Shown: positions 32,601 to 44,902, counted from the first letter of the stretch. The stretch is 64,000 nt of DNA from Piromyces finnis (GCA_002104945.1 MCFH01000023.1:62001-126000); one strand, 5' to 3'. Numbers and translations: made by a program. Notes: generated by a model from the sequence alone, not told the origin.

Positions 32601-33037
32601 ACAAAAATTTCCATTCGCTATTGTTCCACTTCCCTCTTTATTACATAATGCTGTTGTACTTTCCGGTGAAGTTGTTCCTTCATTTTCATCATCAACATTA
32701 GCATTTGCACATGTTGGTAATCCTTATTATATATTTTTGATGAAAAAAAAAAAAAAAGAAAGTAATTAATATACGGCAATGATTGATATTTTAAATATAA
32801 TCAATATCTTAAAAATTTTAATTTAATCTAAATTAAATGAATCTATCCTCCATATTCATTATAAAAAAAAAAAAAAAAAAACATTATTGAAAATAAAAAA
32901 AAAAAACATATAATATTGTATATAAAAATATTTTATTAATCATGATAATTTAATATTTACCAGTAATTTCTGCTTTTACTCTTGGGGTATATAAAGTATT
33001 AAGGATAAAGAGTAAAGGCAACCATCCAACGGATAGT
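26632..33037 (-). CDS. Second scaffoldin-like Cys-repeat protein, spliced, secreted and possibly surface-anchored
   Basis: The main exon (32722 down to 26705) is an open frame of about 2000 codons. Its repeats carry G-Y-Y-I-N/D-G, then L-I-x-C, then C, as in the neighbouring giant protein. The N-terminal cap (about residues 25-130) is Cys-rich and different from the repeats. Upstream, a GT-AG intron (32723-32960) joins in phase to an exon encoding a hydrophobic stretch ending in VKAEITG, a good signal peptide. Its ATG is not in frame within that exon, so a further 5' exon or a sequence error is likely. At the 3' end a strong donor (AAAG followed by GTATGT at 26704) can splice to an acceptor at 26667 and gives a short hydrophobic end, VIMVVGLSIGL. 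Without splicing the frame stops two codons on (GM). The role by analogy is a cell-surface scaffold for dockerin-bearing enzymes. Confidence 0.72.
26667..26704 (-). other. Candidate short 3' intron of the second scaffoldin (38 nt)
   Basis: GTATGT donor and TTATTAG acceptor. Splicing replaces the end G-M-stop by V-I-M-V-V-G-L-S-I-G-L-stop, a hydrophobic tail like that of the neighbouring scaffoldin. 38 nt is short for a spliceosomal intron, so this is an inference. Confidence 0.45.
29762..30617 (-). repeat. Tandem duplication with 441-bp period inside the second scaffoldin
   Basis: 29762-30176 appears identical by eye to 30203-30617 (offset 441 bases, 147 codons, in frame). It encodes three repeat units twice over, including Y-Y-M-N-A-G and G-Y-Y-I-D-A-N motifs. 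The absence of visible synonymous change implies a very recent duplication or conversion. Confidence 0.85.
32723..32960 (-). other. Predicted intron 1 of the second scaffoldin (238 nt)
   Basis: Donor ACTG followed by GTAAAT and acceptor AATAAG before GATTACC. Splicing gives the in-phase junction E-I-T-G-L-P-T-C-A-N and removes in-frame stops. The intron is nearly pure A/T, unlike both flanks. Confidence 0.7.
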
Positions 33038-33042
33038 CTTTA

Positions 33043-34593
33043 CGTTTTTTATTATATATTTTTTAATAAATGAAAAAAGAATAGTGTGTTAATAATACTT
33101 TAAATTTGATTATAATAATTATAATGAAAATTTGAATAATAAATACTGAAAATGAATACAAAATAAAATATTTAAAAAAAAAAAAGAAACTAAAAAAACA
33201 GAATATAAACTAGTAAAGGTCTTTTAAAGTATAATAAGAAAACTTTTTTTATATTTTTAAATTGATATACATTTTTTCCTTAAGATATTAAATTTAAAAT
33301 TTTATTTAAATAATGATAATTAATTAAATAAAAAATTTTAAAATATTTAAATTGGTAAAAGAGAAAAAAAATATCAGGAAAATTATGGTAAGAACAACAA
33401 AATGAAGAAATGAAATGATAATAAAAAAAGGAAGGAATTATTATTATAATTAAAAAAAAAGGATATATTTTCTATAATATTCCACTTTTATTTAATTAGT
33501 TTATCCCTATCCATAGTAACTATTTTTATATTTTTATTTGGTAGTTATAATCAAAAGTTTAAAAAAATATTCCTTTTTTTTACCTTTTTATTGTTAACAT
33601 GTCTATGTCTAATGTATTTTTTCTTTTTTATCTACGCGTATTTATAAAATAAATGAAATCATAAAATATTTAAATAAGCTATTTTTTTAAAAAAAAAAAA
33701 ACAAAATATTACTATTTAAAATAAAATAATATTTAATCTAATGTAAAGGTAAAATAAAAAATAAAAAAAAAAAAACCAATATTATTATCTTTATTCTTTT
33801 AATTATTCAATTTTTTTTAAAAAAGTCAATAAAGATACATTTAAATATACGCTTTTAATTATTGTTTTTTTCATTCTAAATTAAAAAAAGAATAACCAAT
33901 GAATTTAATTTCAAAAAATAAAAAAACTCATTTTTTTTTTCACTTTATAAAGAATTAAATGAATGCATTAAATAAATTTATATTAAAATTTTAAAAAAAA
34001 AACAATGATAAAAGCAAAACTGATTTGGTTTTAAATAAATATTAAATGGGAAAATTAGAAATTAAAAAGTTTAAAATTCTTTTTTTTTAATTAAATACTC
34101 TATAAAAGAAATAAAAAATAAATGGATGAATAATTAAATATTAAATAAATAATTAAAATCTTTTTTTTTTTTAATTTAAAATAATTTAAAAAAAAAATAA
34201 AAAAAGCGGAAATAAATCCAATGCTAATTTTTATATTTAAATAATATTGTTAATTTTTTTTTTATTTTTAAAAAAATAATTAAAATATTAAAAAAAATAT
34301 CATATTTTTTTTTAAATTTACACTAATTTCACGTCCTTCAGTTTTAAGGTAATGGTATCATTGTTTTTTTTTTTAAAAGAAAAAAAGAATTGAAATTTTG
34401 AAATATTTAATTTTATACCAAGAAAAAAAAACTAAAACAATTAGAATAAATCTTATTCATTTTATTTTAAAAAAAATAATAAATATTATAATCATTTTTA
34501 TAAATTTTTGCTTAATACCTTTTTATATTTTCAATTTGTTTTTATGTATATATAAATTGAAAAAGAGTTTTTTTTTTTATTTTTCCTTATTTA

Positions 34594-34626
<33 letters not shown>

Positions 34627-35481
34627 TTTTTCTTTAAAATGTTTATTTAATTCTATATATTAACATTTGATTTTACTAATTAAATCATTTTTCTTGTATA
34701 AAAAATACCATTCTAATTTAAATATTCATTGAATATAAATTTAAAAATCTTTATTATATAATTTAATTCAATTATTTTTTAATTTTAATTTCGTGTTTTT
34801 TAAAATTTAAATTAAAAATGTATATTTAAACTAAATTTTTAAAATTAGAAAAAATTGATAATTTATTATTTATAAAAATTTTGAGTTACAACATATTTAA
34901 ATAAAGCTATTCTATATTTTATTCATTCTTTGCAACATTTGATAATACTTTTTCAATAAATATTATTTTATAAAAAGTTTATTGAAATAAATATTGTGAT
35001 AAATATAAGTTTATATTTTAAATTTATTTTTTGGAAATACTAGCAATTTATATTTTTTTATTAAAATAAAATTTTAAAAATCTTGAAATTTAATATTACA
35101 AAAAAAATAAAATATTTTTTTTTAATCAACATTAATATTCATAAAAAGATAACATCAGTAAGAACTGCTCATTCTATTAAAACTTTCATCTTTAACGAAA
35201 TGTTCAATTGTCTTTTTTAAAAAAAATAATAATAATAATAAAATCAATCCACTTATCATCATAAATTTTAAATTTTTTAATGAAAATAAATTGGCAGAGT
35301 AAAAGTCATGATTTTATTATTTATTAATAAAAAACTAAAATTTATTTTTTATTTTTCAATAATAAGCATTTATTTTTATTTTTTTTTAATTTAGTTGATT
35401 AATTTTTAGAGAATTATAGAATATAATTTAACATTGGAAAGTGTTATTAAAATTAATGTAAAAATAATTTAAAATTTAATA

Positions 35482-35517
<36 letters not shown>

Positions 35518-37340
35518 TAGTTTACACAGTAATATTTCTTTTTTTTTTGAAATTAATATTTTATTTTTAAACGTTGATATTTTTGAATTTTTAAAATATA
35601 ATTAAATTTATAAAAAAAAAAAAATCCTTTTTTTTCAATAATTATTTATTTTTAAAAAATATATATATATATAATTTTAAAAGTTAACTTTTAGAGAATT
35701 TAAATTAAAAAAATAAAATCTATTTTTTTTTATTTTTAAAAAACTTTTTTTTTTTTACATTTTTAAATTAATATAATTACATTTTTTTTTTTTTTTATTC
35801 ATTCAAAATGTATAAAATAATACTTTAGATTCTACAAACCTTTAATTGATTTTTTATATAAAAAAAAAACTGATACTGTTGTTGTTGTTGTTGTAGTTGT
35901 TCCAGTTAGTTTGTTGTTGTTGTTGTTGTTGTTTTTTATTATTATTTATTTATTTAAAAAAAAATAAAAATTTTTTTTGGATTTTTTTTATGGATTTAAT
36001 TCCACCGTTAAAATATTTTCTTCCATAACTACTTAACTATAGAAAGATTAAAAAGAAAAAAATAAATAAATGACCAAATCTTTAATAAACTTTTATACCA
36101 TGATTTCTATATAAATAATAGAAAACACTAAACACCATGATGTTTAAAATGAAAATTTTAATAGGATGAAACCAGTCTTTTATAGCTTTTATGGCTTTTT
36201 TTCTATTTATTAAAACGTAATACAAATACATAAATTAATAATGTAATGTAGTAAATGATTAATGTCAAATGATAAAAAATTTAATTTTAACTATTATTGG
36301 ATGAAACATTTATTTATAATTTCTTTAAATTAAATTCCACATGGATAAAAGTTTATTTATTATTTTTTAATTTATTATTTAATTTAAAAAATAAAAATAA
36401 AAATTAAAATTTAATCTATTTTTTTAAAAATCTACAAATTTAAACTTTCGGAAAAGAATTCTTTTTAAGCATCCACTTTTTTTTTTTTAATTAGAATGAT
36501 GTTCAGTCCATAGATATAAAAGAAATGAATAAATATAACGATAAAAATAAGGTTATTATTAATGAGTGAAATAAAATAAATAATGAACTTTGTTAATTTA
36601 AATAAAACTAACATCTTTAAAAAAGAATTACCTTTATAAATAGTACATGATTCCAACACTAATTTATTGTATTTGTATTAAATATGGTATTTTTAGAGAC
36701 AAGCCTTAATTAAAATACTTTGAAATAAGCTTCTTAATTAACAATAAAATTATTTAATAATAATTAATTATTATTAATTCTTCAATAACTTTTTTATTAT
36801 TATAATTAGTTCAACATTTAAATCTTTAATGCTTTTTTTTTTTTTTTTTGTAAGGTATTTTGTATATATTTTGAGGTATTATTTCATTGTTTTAATCTAT
36901 TATAAAATCAATTCAGAATCATTTTACCTTTCTTTTTTTTTAATAAAATAATATTTTATTATTTATTTATACTTGATAATAAATTAATGTGACCTTTTTA
37001 TCAATATATTTTAAATACGTCTTTTTTATATGCTATTAAAATAAGATAAAAAAAAACTATACCAGACCTTTGTGGTACTATAAATTATTTAGTCTGGCCA
37101 AATTTTCACTATTTACACCAAAGATAATTCATTATTTTTATCATTATTAACAATTAAAATAATTTATCAAGTAAATTGAAATTATTTTTTTTAATATTTT
37201 ATTTTTTTCATCTAATATTTAATTAATTATTATTATCATATAAATAATAAAAAAAATTATAAATTTGTATACTTTTTTTTTTTCTTTTTTATATGTTAAG
37301 TGGATTGCATAAAAGAAAGAATAAAGTAACTGAAAAATAA
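33043..37340. other. Gene-free AT-rich region, about 4.3 kb
   Basis: No convincing coding sequence on either strand. It holds many long A or T runs (for example about 31 A at 35484-35513), an AAT run near 34596-34627 and a TTG run at 35878-35933. It should contain the promoter and possibly the first exon of the second scaffoldin at its left end. No RNA gene is recognised. Confidence 0.55.
35878..35933. repeat. TTG (CAA) trinucleotide microsatellite
   Basis: Two runs of TTG/GTT triplets separated by a short interruption (TTCCAGTTAG). It lies in gene-free DNA, and no surrounding open frame suggests a coding glutamine or asparagine tract. Confidence 0.85.
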
Positions 37341-37793
37341 AAAAAGAATAAGAATTGAAAATTAAAGAATTAAATAATAAAAAAAGAAAAAGAATTGAAA
37401 ATTAAAGAATTAAATAATAAAAAAAGAAAAAGAATTGAAAATTAAAGAATTAAATAATAAAAAAAGAAAAAGAATTGAAAATTAAAGAATTAAATAATAA
37501 AAAAAGAAAAAGAATTGAAAATTAAAGAATTAAATAATAAAAAAAGAAAAAGAATTGAAAATTAAAGAATTAAATAATAAAAAAAGAAAAAGAATTGAAA
37601 ATTAAAGAATTAAATAATAAAAAAAGAAAAAGAATTGAAAATTAAAGAATTAAATAATAAAAAAAGAAAAAGAATTGAAAATTAAAGAATTAAATAATAA
37701 AAAAAGAAAAAGAATTGAAAATTAAAGAATTAAATAATAAAAAAAGAAAAAGAATTGAAAATTAAAAAATTAAATAATAAAAAAAGAAAAAGT
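37341..37793. repeat. 40-bp minisatellite, 11 full copies plus a partial one
   Basis: A 40-base unit (AAAAAGAAAAAGAATTGAAA followed by ATTAAAGAATTAAATAATAA) is repeated head to tail 11 times with near-perfect identity. The first copy and the last full copy differ slightly. The array ends 15 bases before the ATG at 37809 of the leucine-rich-repeat gene, so it occupies that gene's immediate promoter or 5' UTR. Confidence 0.95.
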
Positions 37794-37808
37794 AAATAGT
37801 TAAATAAA

Positions 37809-40059
37809 ATGGAAAAAGAAAAGGAAAAAGTAAAAGTAGATAATACTTTATTAGACATTAAAGCCTTTGATTCAGAAATAATAACTATTATTAAAGAGTT
37901 TAGCATAACTTTTCAAAGTAACTATGAATTAAAAAATTTTTAATAATTTAATATTCGGAATTTTGAGATGTTACAATTTATTGAATGAAAATAAAAAGAG
38001 TGATTTACAAAGTAAATTAAAATATCTATATGACTTATTTAAAAATAATAAATATTCGGAATTCTTAAAAAGCAGTTATTCAGATATAATTAAATTTTTA
38101 GAAAATACTGAAATATTAGAAAATGTAAAAAACCTAAATATTGAATATTATTTTGTATTAGAGTTATCCGAAGAAAAAGAAAATCTAAACGGCCTGACAG
38201 ATTTAAATCTTGAATATAAATATTTTATAGAAATACCAAAAGAAATAGGAAATTTACTCAATTTAACTCATTTGAATCTTGGATATAATTTTATATCGGA
38301 AATACCGAAAGGAATAGAAAATTTACACAATTTTACCAATTTAAATTTAGGACACAATTTTATATCTTACTTGTCAGAAGAAATAGGAAAGTTTAATAAA
38401 TTGACCACTTTAAATCTTGAATCCAATTTTATTCAAGAAATATCAAAAGAAATAGGAAATTTAATCAATTTAAAAAATTTAAATCTAAGCTTTAATAAAA
38501 TAAGTCAATTACCAAAAGAGATGGGAAATTTAGCCAATTTAAAAGAGTTAAATTTAAGTCATAATGATATAAGTGAATTACCAAAAGAGATGGGAAATTT
38601 AACCAACTTAAAAGAGTTGAATATAGCTGAAAATGAATTAATTGAATTACCAAAAGAAATAGAAAAGTTAAAGGAATTAAAAAATTTAAATGCAAGTTTT
38701 AATAAAATATGTTGGCTATCAAAAGAAATAGGAAATTTAACCAATTTAAAAGAGTTGAATATAGCTGAAAATGAATTAATTGAATTACCAAAAGAAATAG
38801 GATATTTAATCAATTTAGAAATTTTAACTTTATATTATAACAAATTAATTGAATTACCAAAAGAAATAGGAAATTTAATATACTTAAAAGATTTAAATCT
38901 GAATGATAATAAAATAGATAAATTACCAACAGAAATTGGAATGCTAACTAATTTAGAATACTTATATCTAAGTTGTAATTTTACAAGTGGAATACCAAAA
39001 GAAATAGGAAATTTAACCAATTTAAAAGAGTTGAATATAGATTTTGGTAATATATCTGATTTACCAAAAGAAATAGGAAATTTAATAAATTTAAAAGATT
39101 TGTATTTATGTTCTAACGGAAAAATCAAATTTCTAAAAGAAATGGGTAATTTAATTAATTTATCGAATTTAAATCTTGAAGGAAATAATATTTCAGAAAT
39201 ACCAAAAGAAATAGGAAATTTAGTTAATTTGTCAAACTTGATTATTGAAAGAAATAATATTTCAGAAATACCAAAAGAAATAGGAAATTTAACAAATTTA
39301 AAAGACTTATTTATAAATTCTAACGAAATTAGTGAATTACCAAAAGAAATAGGGAATTTAACAAAACTAAGTCATTTGAATCTAAGCAATAATAATATAA
39401 GCAAATTACCAAAAGAAATAGGAAAGTTAACAAATTTAGAATATTTAAATTTAGAAAATAATGAAATAATTAACTTTCCGGAAGAAATAGAAAATTTAAT
39501 AAACTTAAAATATTTGCATCTAAGATATAATGAAATAAGCAAATTACCAAAGGAATTAGGAAATTTAATACAATTAAAAGAGCTATATATTGATGAACAT
39601 TTATCTATTATCAAATATGGATATCATTCTACTAGTAAAAAAATAGATTTGAATAAAATGGAATTAACAGAATTACCTTATGATATAATAAATTCAAATG
39701 AATTAGAAGAATTAGATTTAAGTGATAATCAATTAACGGAATTACCTTTATTTATATCTAACTTTTTGAAATTACGAATTTTATATGTAGAAAAAAATAA
39801 ATTAAAAACAATACCAATTGATATTTTGAAAATAGAAAATTTAGAAGAGGTTATTATGGATAGTTGTGTTTTATCTTCCTTACTAAAAGAAAATGAAACA
39901 TATTTAAAAACAAGAATTAAAACAATAATTCCTGTATTAAAATCAGAAAGTATGATAAACACTATTATACACCTTATTATACTAAGTAAAAATCAACAAG
40001 CATTAACAATTAATGAATTCATTAACCATTTCGATTTTTGTCATCCTTATTTATTATAA
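37809..40059 (+). CDS. Leucine-rich-repeat protein (one apparent frameshift near the N-terminus)
   Basis: From about residue 65 onward there are roughly 22 tandem LRRs of 23 residues (L-P-K-E-I-G-N-L-x-N-L-K-x-L-N-L-x-x-N-x-I-S-E), like the Ras-group/SHOC2-type and bacterial-type LRR class. A non-repeat tail of about 60 residues ends at the stop at 40057-40059. The 698-codon main frame has no ATG at its start. An ATG at 37809 opens a Lys/Glu-rich leader (MEKEKEKVKVDN) that runs 44 codons and stops at 37942. Removing one base from the AAAAAATTTTT run at 37932-37942 joins leader and LRR frame smoothly (Y-E-L-K-I-F-N-N-L). This is either a real frameshift or an assembly error. No signal peptide or membrane span is seen, so it is probably intracellular. 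Confidence 0.75.
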
Positions 40060-40656
40060 AATTCATAATAAAAAAAAAGGGTAGTTGTTATTATGAGATT
40101 TTAATATTAATATATTTAAAATTGTGTTGTTTTTACAAAATATTTACTATAAATTTATAAAATAATTATATAGTATTATTAATTATCATTTTATAATTTA
40201 GTGTTTATTTACTTTTATTTATGAATTGTAAATGAATTATACAATATTTTTATAAAGAATTTACAAGAGAACTTAATATTATTAAAAATTATTTTAATGT
40301 TTTAAAACTTTTAATACATATTTTATGATTTCATACTAAATACATTTATTAATTAATATACATAATTAATCTACAAATAACCTTTATAAACTAATGAAAT
40401 TATAGCTATTTACATTAATACATATATAGAATATTATAAAATTAATTATACATTACTAGTAATGTATATTATACATATTACAATGAATTATGCTTTTAAT
40501 ATAAATTTGTTAATTCTTTATAATAACGAAATTACAATAAATATTGAATTCCAATTCTAAAAATAATTAATTAAATAATAACAAAATAAATAAATAAATA
40601 TGAAATTTAAAAAAAAATAATTTTATGCATCTACGATAGTATTAATATCTTATTAA
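40060..40656. other. AT-rich spacer
   Basis: A/T-rich DNA between two convergent genes. Nothing recognised. Confidence 0.5.
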
Positions 40657-42996
40657 CTAAAAAATCATATAAATAGAATTATTTTTGAAAGATGAATAGA
40701 TAGATCCATCTAAATTTCTTTTTAATAATAAATAAGGTTTATTAATAATAATTAATTTTAATATTTCTATAGATACTTTACATGGATAATAATTTTCATT
40801 ATTCCATACACCATAAATAATAACTTTTTTATTATTTTCATTCATAATACTATAATGATATGCAGTTATATTTTTAATATTCTTACATAAAAAAGAAAAT
40901 GATGGTAGTGTATTGTATAATTCATCATTATCTTTTATTATTGATTTATAGACTTACAAAAGAAAAATCATTATTTCTGAATAAATCGATATCCATAAAT
41001 ATACCTTTTAATCTGGAAATTCTTTTTCTGTTATTAAAATATTTAATTTAAAATATTTCTGTTAGCTTTTACAAATTAAAAAGTTATTAATCTGTTTTAT
41101 TATCTGAAACATATTGTTTAATGTATTTAGTTAATGTAGTATTAAATATTTAAAATATTTAATACTGTTAAAAATAATATTTTTTAGCATTATCTATGAT
41201 TGAAATTGAATTTTTTTTATACATAGAAAATATAGCTTGAACAAAATCATCATTAAAATTGAACAAATTCTTATCTGAACTTACTACATATTCATACCTA
41301 TAATTAAGAAGTGTAAATAATTTACATGTATTTAACATTATTATTAAAAAGGGAAAATAAGAATTACAATTGTAGACATAATCAAAAACACAATATGGAT
41401 ATATATTCATATTATTATCTACTGAAAAAGAAAGTATATTAATATCATTGTAATTATAATTTTCATTTATTAGTTTTAATTGCTTATTCTTAAACTTTTC
41501 TTTTACACAATTTACTAATTCCTTCTGACTAGGAATATTAGTGTATTTATTACAATTAGAACATATCATAAATTTATTATTTATTTCTGGAATATCAAAA
41601 TATTGTCTATATAAACCTTGTAATTCATAACCATAAGAAATAAATAAATTGGAAGGAAATTTTCCTTTACAATGTTTGTCTAGTTTATAAGTAATATCAA
41701 AATAAACAGATGTTTCTTTTTCTTTTTCTTTGTACTTTCTTATCACTTTAACACATTTAGGAACAAGATTTGATTCTGATATTGAATCAAATAATAACTT
41801 TTTATCATGAAATACAAAGTTATTATCAGTAGAATTTTTATTTGTTGAAAGAATAATTTTATATCCTGAATTTTCTGGTGTTCTATAATAATTATTATTC
41901 CACTGTACATACAGTATATTATTTTTAATATATTCTTCTTTATCAGCAATTACTGGTAATATCTTATCCTTATTATTAAAATATCTAGTATAATATTTCC
42001 AAATAATCGGTTATAATTTATTTTTAATAGAATATTTAATACTTTATTTCTTTTATAATAACTTATATGAAAATCAATATATAATAAATAAAGATAGTTT
42101 AATATTATTTTAATAGTCATATACATATACCATTCTAATTCTTGAAATTGGATAATTTCTGTAAACTGTTTATATTTGTTATATAGTTTCATATTCAATG
42201 ACTGATTAAAGATATTTATTATATATACTATTTTTTCTTCATTTTTTATTATATCTTCATTCTCATTAGTATATATATAAGGATATAAAACATTTTCATA
42301 TAATATCAAATCAAACAATTGGAAATATATATTTATTGGATAAGTAAAAAAAAAACAATACTTGATTTGAATCTAATTAGTAATTGATCAATCGAATAAT
42401 TTAAACATGGTAATAATTTACAAATAATATTATCATAAGTATCTCTTTCATAAAATGTTATTTTATTCCCAGTGATTCTTATACTATCATGACAACATTT
42501 AATAATTATGAAATTATCTGAATCTTTAACATTCTTATTTTTATCTTCTGCAATTAACACTTGATTATAGTGATATGTTTAAGTATAATTTTTATTAAAA
42601 TAATAGAAATAACTTATTCTTTTAATAAAAACAGTTACATATTGACAAGTATTTGGTGATTCTAACTTTATTATTTTATTATAAATATCTTTAAGTGTAT
42701 ATGAAGGTATATTTATAAAATTTTGTTTTTGTTGTATCTTTTAAATTAAAATTATATTTAAATACTTTTTCATTACATAATTTTTCCAAAGTATTAATAA
42801 GTAAAAAATTATTCAAATTGTTATTTACATCATTACTATACTTAATAGTATATTTATCTTTAGTAAGATTATTGCAATTAATAATACTTATTCCTTCAAA
42901 GAATGAAAAACATTCATTATTAATTATTATTTTATGTTCATTTGATAAATATTTTTCATTTTGTAGTAAATTACGGATTAATTCAATAATATTCAT
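40657..42996 (-). pseudogene. Large multiply frameshifted gene of unknown family
   Basis: A chain of minus-strand coding-like pieces runs from an ATG at 42996: 42996-42691, about 42720-42590, 42560-42333, 42318-41950, about 41940-41740, 41746-41168 and about 40970-40657. Each piece reads into the next after a frame change, for example at the A-rich runs near 42720 and 42345. The 41.9-41.2 kb part contains YVQWNNNYYR, VFHDKKLLFDS and a C-S-N-C motif. The last piece contains IIYGVWNNENYYPCKVSIEIL. There is no signal peptide. I cannot name the family; an Hsp70-like ATPase was considered, but the nucleotide-binding motifs are not visible. Confidence 0.45.
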
Positions 42997-43222
42997 TAAT
43001 TAATAATTAATTTTATTAATTTTATATTAAATATAAATTAATATCATAATTATCATTTTATAATTATAATATTGATTTTTTAACGATATAAAATATTTTA
43101 ATTGTAATTTTAAATTTATATTTTTCATAAAATATAATAATATATATATATAGTAAAAAATATTAGTATTTTCTGTTGATATAATTTAAAATTTTTAAAA
43201 ATAAATTATTTAAAATTATTAT

Positions 43223-43915
43223 TTATTTCTTAATTTTATTTTGTTTATTATTTTTTATGTATAGTATACAATAACTTATACAAGAAAGTATACATATCAT
43301 AAATAAAAACTCAAAAAAAACTGCTATTAATTCAATAGATATTATACTGTTATTATCTAAAGGACCTTTCATATATTCAGAACATCTGTTAAATTTATTA
43401 CAGCATAATGAAGAACATTCATCATCGTTAATACATGATTCTTTATAATCTTTTCCACAATTCATATAAGTAGAGGAACTACTAAATGGAGGATTATAAA
43501 TATAAATTGAATCACAAGCAATTATTGGATTATCATCATTATAAACACAAAAGTTATTAATACATTTATTAGAAAAACATTCTGAATGATTGTTACATGA
43601 TGTTGAATAGGTTATATTAGGATAATTTAATTTAGTATCACAATATCCTAATATGGCATTTTCATATAAACAAGTTTCAAGAATGTAAGTTTTTAAAGTT
43701 CCATTTTCACTTGGAAAATCAATAAAATTAGGTCTATAATTACTACCTATATATATACATACATCAGATCTACAGTAAAATTTAATACCAGGATTATCAG
43801 TAATATTTAATACTTCATTTTTACTTAATATTGTATTTTCAGGTAAATCAAAATTATAAACTAATTGAAAATATAATATTAAATAAAAACTTAAACATTT
43901 TAATTGCTTATTCAT
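43223..43915 (-). CDS. Cys-rich type I membrane protein, intact (copy B)
   Basis: 230 residues from the ATG at 43915. A signal peptide covers residues 1-21 (MNKQLKCLSFYLILYFQLVYN), followed by a Cys-rich ectodomain with two Dickkopf-like clusters (C-N-N-H-S-E-C-F-S-N-K-C near residue 110 and C-I-N-D-D-E-C-S-S-L-C-C near residue 163). One membrane span at about 195-220 contains Cys, and a short Lys/Asn-rich tail (NNKQNKIKK) follows. It is the only unbroken member of a family with three damaged copies in this window (1350-2152, 5656-6120, 48970-49500). It lies head to head with a PI-PLC-X-like gene (240 bases between starts), so the two may share a promoter. The function is unknown; a surface or adhesion role is an inference from topology. 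Confidence 0.75.
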   Translation of the reverse strand: MNKQLKCLSFYLILYFQLVYNFDLPENTILSKNEVLNITDNPGIKFYCRSDVCIYIGSNYRPNFIDFPSENGTLKTYILETCLYENAILGYCDTKLNYPNITYSTSCNNHSECFSNKCINNFCVYNDDNPIIACDSIYIYNPPFSSSSTYMNCGKDYKESCINDDECSSLCCNKFNRCSEYMKGPLDNNSIISIELIAVFFEFLFMICILSCISYCILYIKNNKQNKIKK

Positions 43916-44152
43916 TATATTTGTATATTTATTAAAATATATTTTATAATTAATATTTAAAATAATATTTTCATTTTATAATATATATTACTTTTATTTT
44001 TTGATGTTTAAATATTATTTAATTATATATTTTATTTATATAAGTAGTACTATTTATATATAAATAAAATAATTAGATTGCTTATTTTAAATTATAATTC
44101 AATATAAAATGATTATTTTTTTACATATTTTATTTAAAAAATATTATATACA
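43916..44152. promoter_or_regulatory. Divergent intergenic region between the Cys-rich and PI-PLC-like genes
   Basis: 237 bases of A/T-rich DNA separate two opposite ATGs, so both promoters must lie here unless one gene is silent. No specific site is recognised. Confidence 0.4.
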
Positions 44153-44734
44153 ATGAATAAACTAATATTATTTATTATTTATAGTCTTTTCATAGCATTA
44201 TTTGTTAATGCTGAAGATAATATTGATGCTAATTGGATGAAATATATATCAAATAATTTATATATTAATCAAATAAATATACCTGGTACACATGATAGTG
44301 GAACTTTAAATATAGGTAATTACAGAAATGATATATTTGATTTTCCTATTGATGCAGTAATATCAGAATTTGGTCAAACACAAGATTTAGATATTCGTGA
44401 ACAATTAGAGCATGGAATTAGATATTTAGATATAAGAATTACAATAAAGAATAAAAATGATATCTTATATATTACACATAATGGAGTTAAATGTTTAAAA
44501 CCTATACATCTAAATCCCTCATCTAATATTAATACTTTACTTTATTTATCTGATGTTTTTGATTTATGTATAAGTTTTTTAAACAAACATCCAACAGAAA
44601 CTATTATTATACATTTAAAATGTGATGCTGTACCAGAAGAGCTTGGAAAAGATAATAAATATAAAATAATAAAAGAAAAAGTTGAATCATATTGTAAAGA
44701 TATAAAATATATCTTTAAATTATTTAATAATTAA
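44153..44734 (+). CDS. Secreted PI-PLC X-domain-like protein, short form (copy B)
   Basis: 193 residues from an ATG preceded by AT-rich leader. The signal peptide (residues 1-21) ends in FVNAEDN. The X-domain follows directly with INQINIPGTHDSGT (first catalytic His present), GIRYLDIRI, YITHNG (second His present) and TIIIHLK. Bacterial-type PI-PLCs cleave phosphatidylinositol or GPI anchors with this His pair. The protein lacks the Cys-containing N-terminal domain of about 120 residues found in copies A and C. It stops soon after the beta strand following TIIIHLK, so the barrel is probably incomplete. It may be a truncated, possibly inactive secreted form. Confidence 0.7.
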   Translation: MNKLILFIIYSLFIALFVNAEDNIDANWMKYISNNLYINQINIPGTHDSGTLNIGNYRNDIFDFPIDAVISEFGQTQDLDIREQLEHGIRYLDIRITIKNKNDILYITHNGVKCLKPIHLNPSSNINTLLYLSDVFDLCISFLNKHPTETIIIHLKCDAVPEELGKDNKYKIIKEKVESYCKDIKYIFKLFNN

Positions 44735-44902
44735 TTAATAATTATTGAATAATAATTTTGATATTTTAATGAAAAAATTGTTTATAAAATTTATTGTATA
44801 AAATTTATGGAATAATTAAATAAAGATTAATTTTAAAATATCAAGGTTACAAATAAAATTTGGATAAATATTTAAATTAATGGATAATTAAATTTAAATA
44901 TT

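Noticed and set aside
34398-36659. Small open frames in the 33-37 kb AT-rich region
   Set aside because: Composition is only Ile/Phe/Lys/Asn from A/T bias; no recognisable motif, and the starts are arbitrary.
37341-37793. CRISPR-like array
   Set aside because: The 40-bp units are contiguous with no unique spacers and the genome is eukaryotic; it is a minisatellite.
38492-39962. Several antisense frames across the LRR gene
   Set aside because: They mirror the 69-base LRR periodicity on the opposite strand and carry no independent signal.
40657-42996. Hsp70/HSPA12-like gene
   Set aside because: Some stretches resemble the N-terminal style of Hsp70-like proteins, but the phosphate-binding motif D-F-G-T-T and other ATPase motifs are not present in any frame.
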